Origin: Nitrospinales bacterium
GTDB taxonomy: Bacteria; Nitrospinota_A; UBA7883; JACRGQ01
NCBI GenBank assembly: GCA_023248615.1
Contig: JAHFEI010000029.1
Location: forward strand, 7,527 to 13,037
Length of the DNA stretch: 5,511 nucleotides
Direction: 5' to 3'
Shown: positions 4,915-5,511 of the stretch, piece after piece
How positions within the stretch are numbered: the stretch's first letter is position 1
Layout: each line of letters begins with the position of its first letter
Translations under genes and position numbers: made by a program
The notes under the pieces: generated by a model
Seen by the model: the letters and a program-made list of their open reading frames with translations, nothing else
Told to the model about the DNA's origin: nothing
Database searches by the model: none

Positions 4915-5511
4915 TTATAAAATGTCAAGCCACTCGCGGTACTTGGGGTTTTTCCCCTGTATCGCGGCGAAGAAAAGGTCGTGCAGTCTTGTGGTAATAG
5001 GGCCGACCTTCCCGGTTCCCACATTGCGGCTATCCACCGAGCAGACGGGAGTCACCTCAGCCGCCGTGCCAGTTAGAAACACCTCATCGGATATGTACAA
5101 CTCATCGCGGGCAAAAAACTGCTCCACCAGCGGGATGCCGGCATCCTGAGCCAGGCGCATTATGCTGTCGCGGGTTATCCCTTCCAGTATGGAAACTGCC
5201 GGAGGGGTCTTTACCTTGCCTTTGCGCACCACAAAAATATTCTCGCCGGAGCCTTCCGCCACATTGCCGAACGGGTCCAGCAGTATCGCCTCATCAAAGC
5301 CCATCCGCACCGCATCCTGTTTGGCCAGCACAGAGTTGATGTATATGCCGGTCGCCTTTGCCTTGCACATCGTGATGTTGGGATGGTGGCGCGTGAAGGA
5401 TGAAACGATAACCTTTATGCCGTTGGCCATCGCGTCATCCCCCAGGTACTTGCCCCACGGCCAAACCGCTATGGAAACATGCACCTTCAGCCCCTTGGGA
5501 TTCAGCCCCCG
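4915..5511 (-). CDS. ilvE: Branched-chain amino acid aminotransferase IlvE, N-terminal part outside the window
   Basis: IlvE is a PLP enzyme that transfers the amino group of glutamate to the 2-keto acids of leucine, isoleucine and valine in the cytoplasm. The visible 198 residues are the C-terminal two thirds; the frame remains open to the right edge, where it begins RGLNPKGLKV, so about 110 N-terminal residues are missing compared with the usual 300-310. Class IV aminotransferase landmarks are clear: AVWPWGKYLG (15-24), SSFTRHHPNITMCKAKATG (37-55) with the PLP Schiff-base lysine at fragment residue 52, EGSGENIFVV, SILEGITRDS, the phosphate-binding GTAAEVTPV, and NPKYREWL near the end. The GTG at 5484 is an internal valine codon, not the start. 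D-amino-acid aminotransferase and aminodeoxychorismate lyase share the fold, but the WPWG and PKYREWL segments favour IlvE. It heads the visible minus-strand gene train. Confidence 0.95.
   Translation of the reverse strand, partial: RGLNPKGLKVHVSIAVWPWGKYLGDDAMANGIKVIVSSFTRHHPNITMCKAKATGIYINSVLAKQDAVRMGFDEAILLDPFGNVAEGSGENIFVVRKGKVKTPPAVSILEGITRDSIMRLAQDAGIPLVEQFFARDELYISDEVFLTGTAAEVTPVCSVDSRNVGTGKVGPITTRLHDLFFAAIQGKNPKYREWLDIL

Overview
This 5.5 kb window is ordinary-density bacterial chromosome with almost no non-coding DNA. It has seven recognisable genes and one unrecognised secreted protein. No mobile element, CRISPR array, tRNA or rRNA is visible. HrcA-type heat-shock control, a deaminase resembling the futalosine (menaquinone) pathway enzyme and a zinc-ribbon FmdB protein together suggest a non-enteric Gram-negative such as a deltaproteobacterium-, Nitrospirota- or Nitrospinota-like lineage. 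That placement is inference; nothing in the window fixes the taxon.

Layout. At the left edge (1-423, minus) is the N-terminal part of a receiver-fold protein that lacks the phosphoryl-accepting aspartate. Only 36 bp separate it from the divergent gene rsmI (460-1203, plus), a 16S rRNA 2'-O-methyltransferase. A consensus-like promoter for the receiver gene lies across this gap and the first codons of rsmI. rsmI then runs tail-to-tail into, and overlaps by 68 bp, a long minus-strand gene train.

In transcription order (right to left) the train is: ilvE (partial, branched-chain aminotransferase), fmdB (zinc ribbon with a 45-bp tandem-repeat tail), a small exported protein of unknown function, an amidohydrolase of the aminodeoxyfutalosine/S-adenosylhomocysteine deaminase type, hrcA and grpE. 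Gaps are 57 bp or less, and hrcA/grpE overlap as ATGA, so the train probably forms one operon or a few nested ones. It combines amino-acid metabolism, a probable quinone-precursor deaminase and the heat-shock repressor/DnaK nucleotide-exchange-factor pair.

Most worth a second look: the secreted protein has its best signal peptide, correct spacing and a G-rich ribosome-binding site only if it starts at ATC; the left-edge protein is a pseudo-receiver; rsmI and grpE overlap convergently where RsmI lacks its usual C-terminal domain; and hrcA-grpE is cut off from dnaK/dnaJ and from any visible CIRCE operator. I found no convincing wholly new system.
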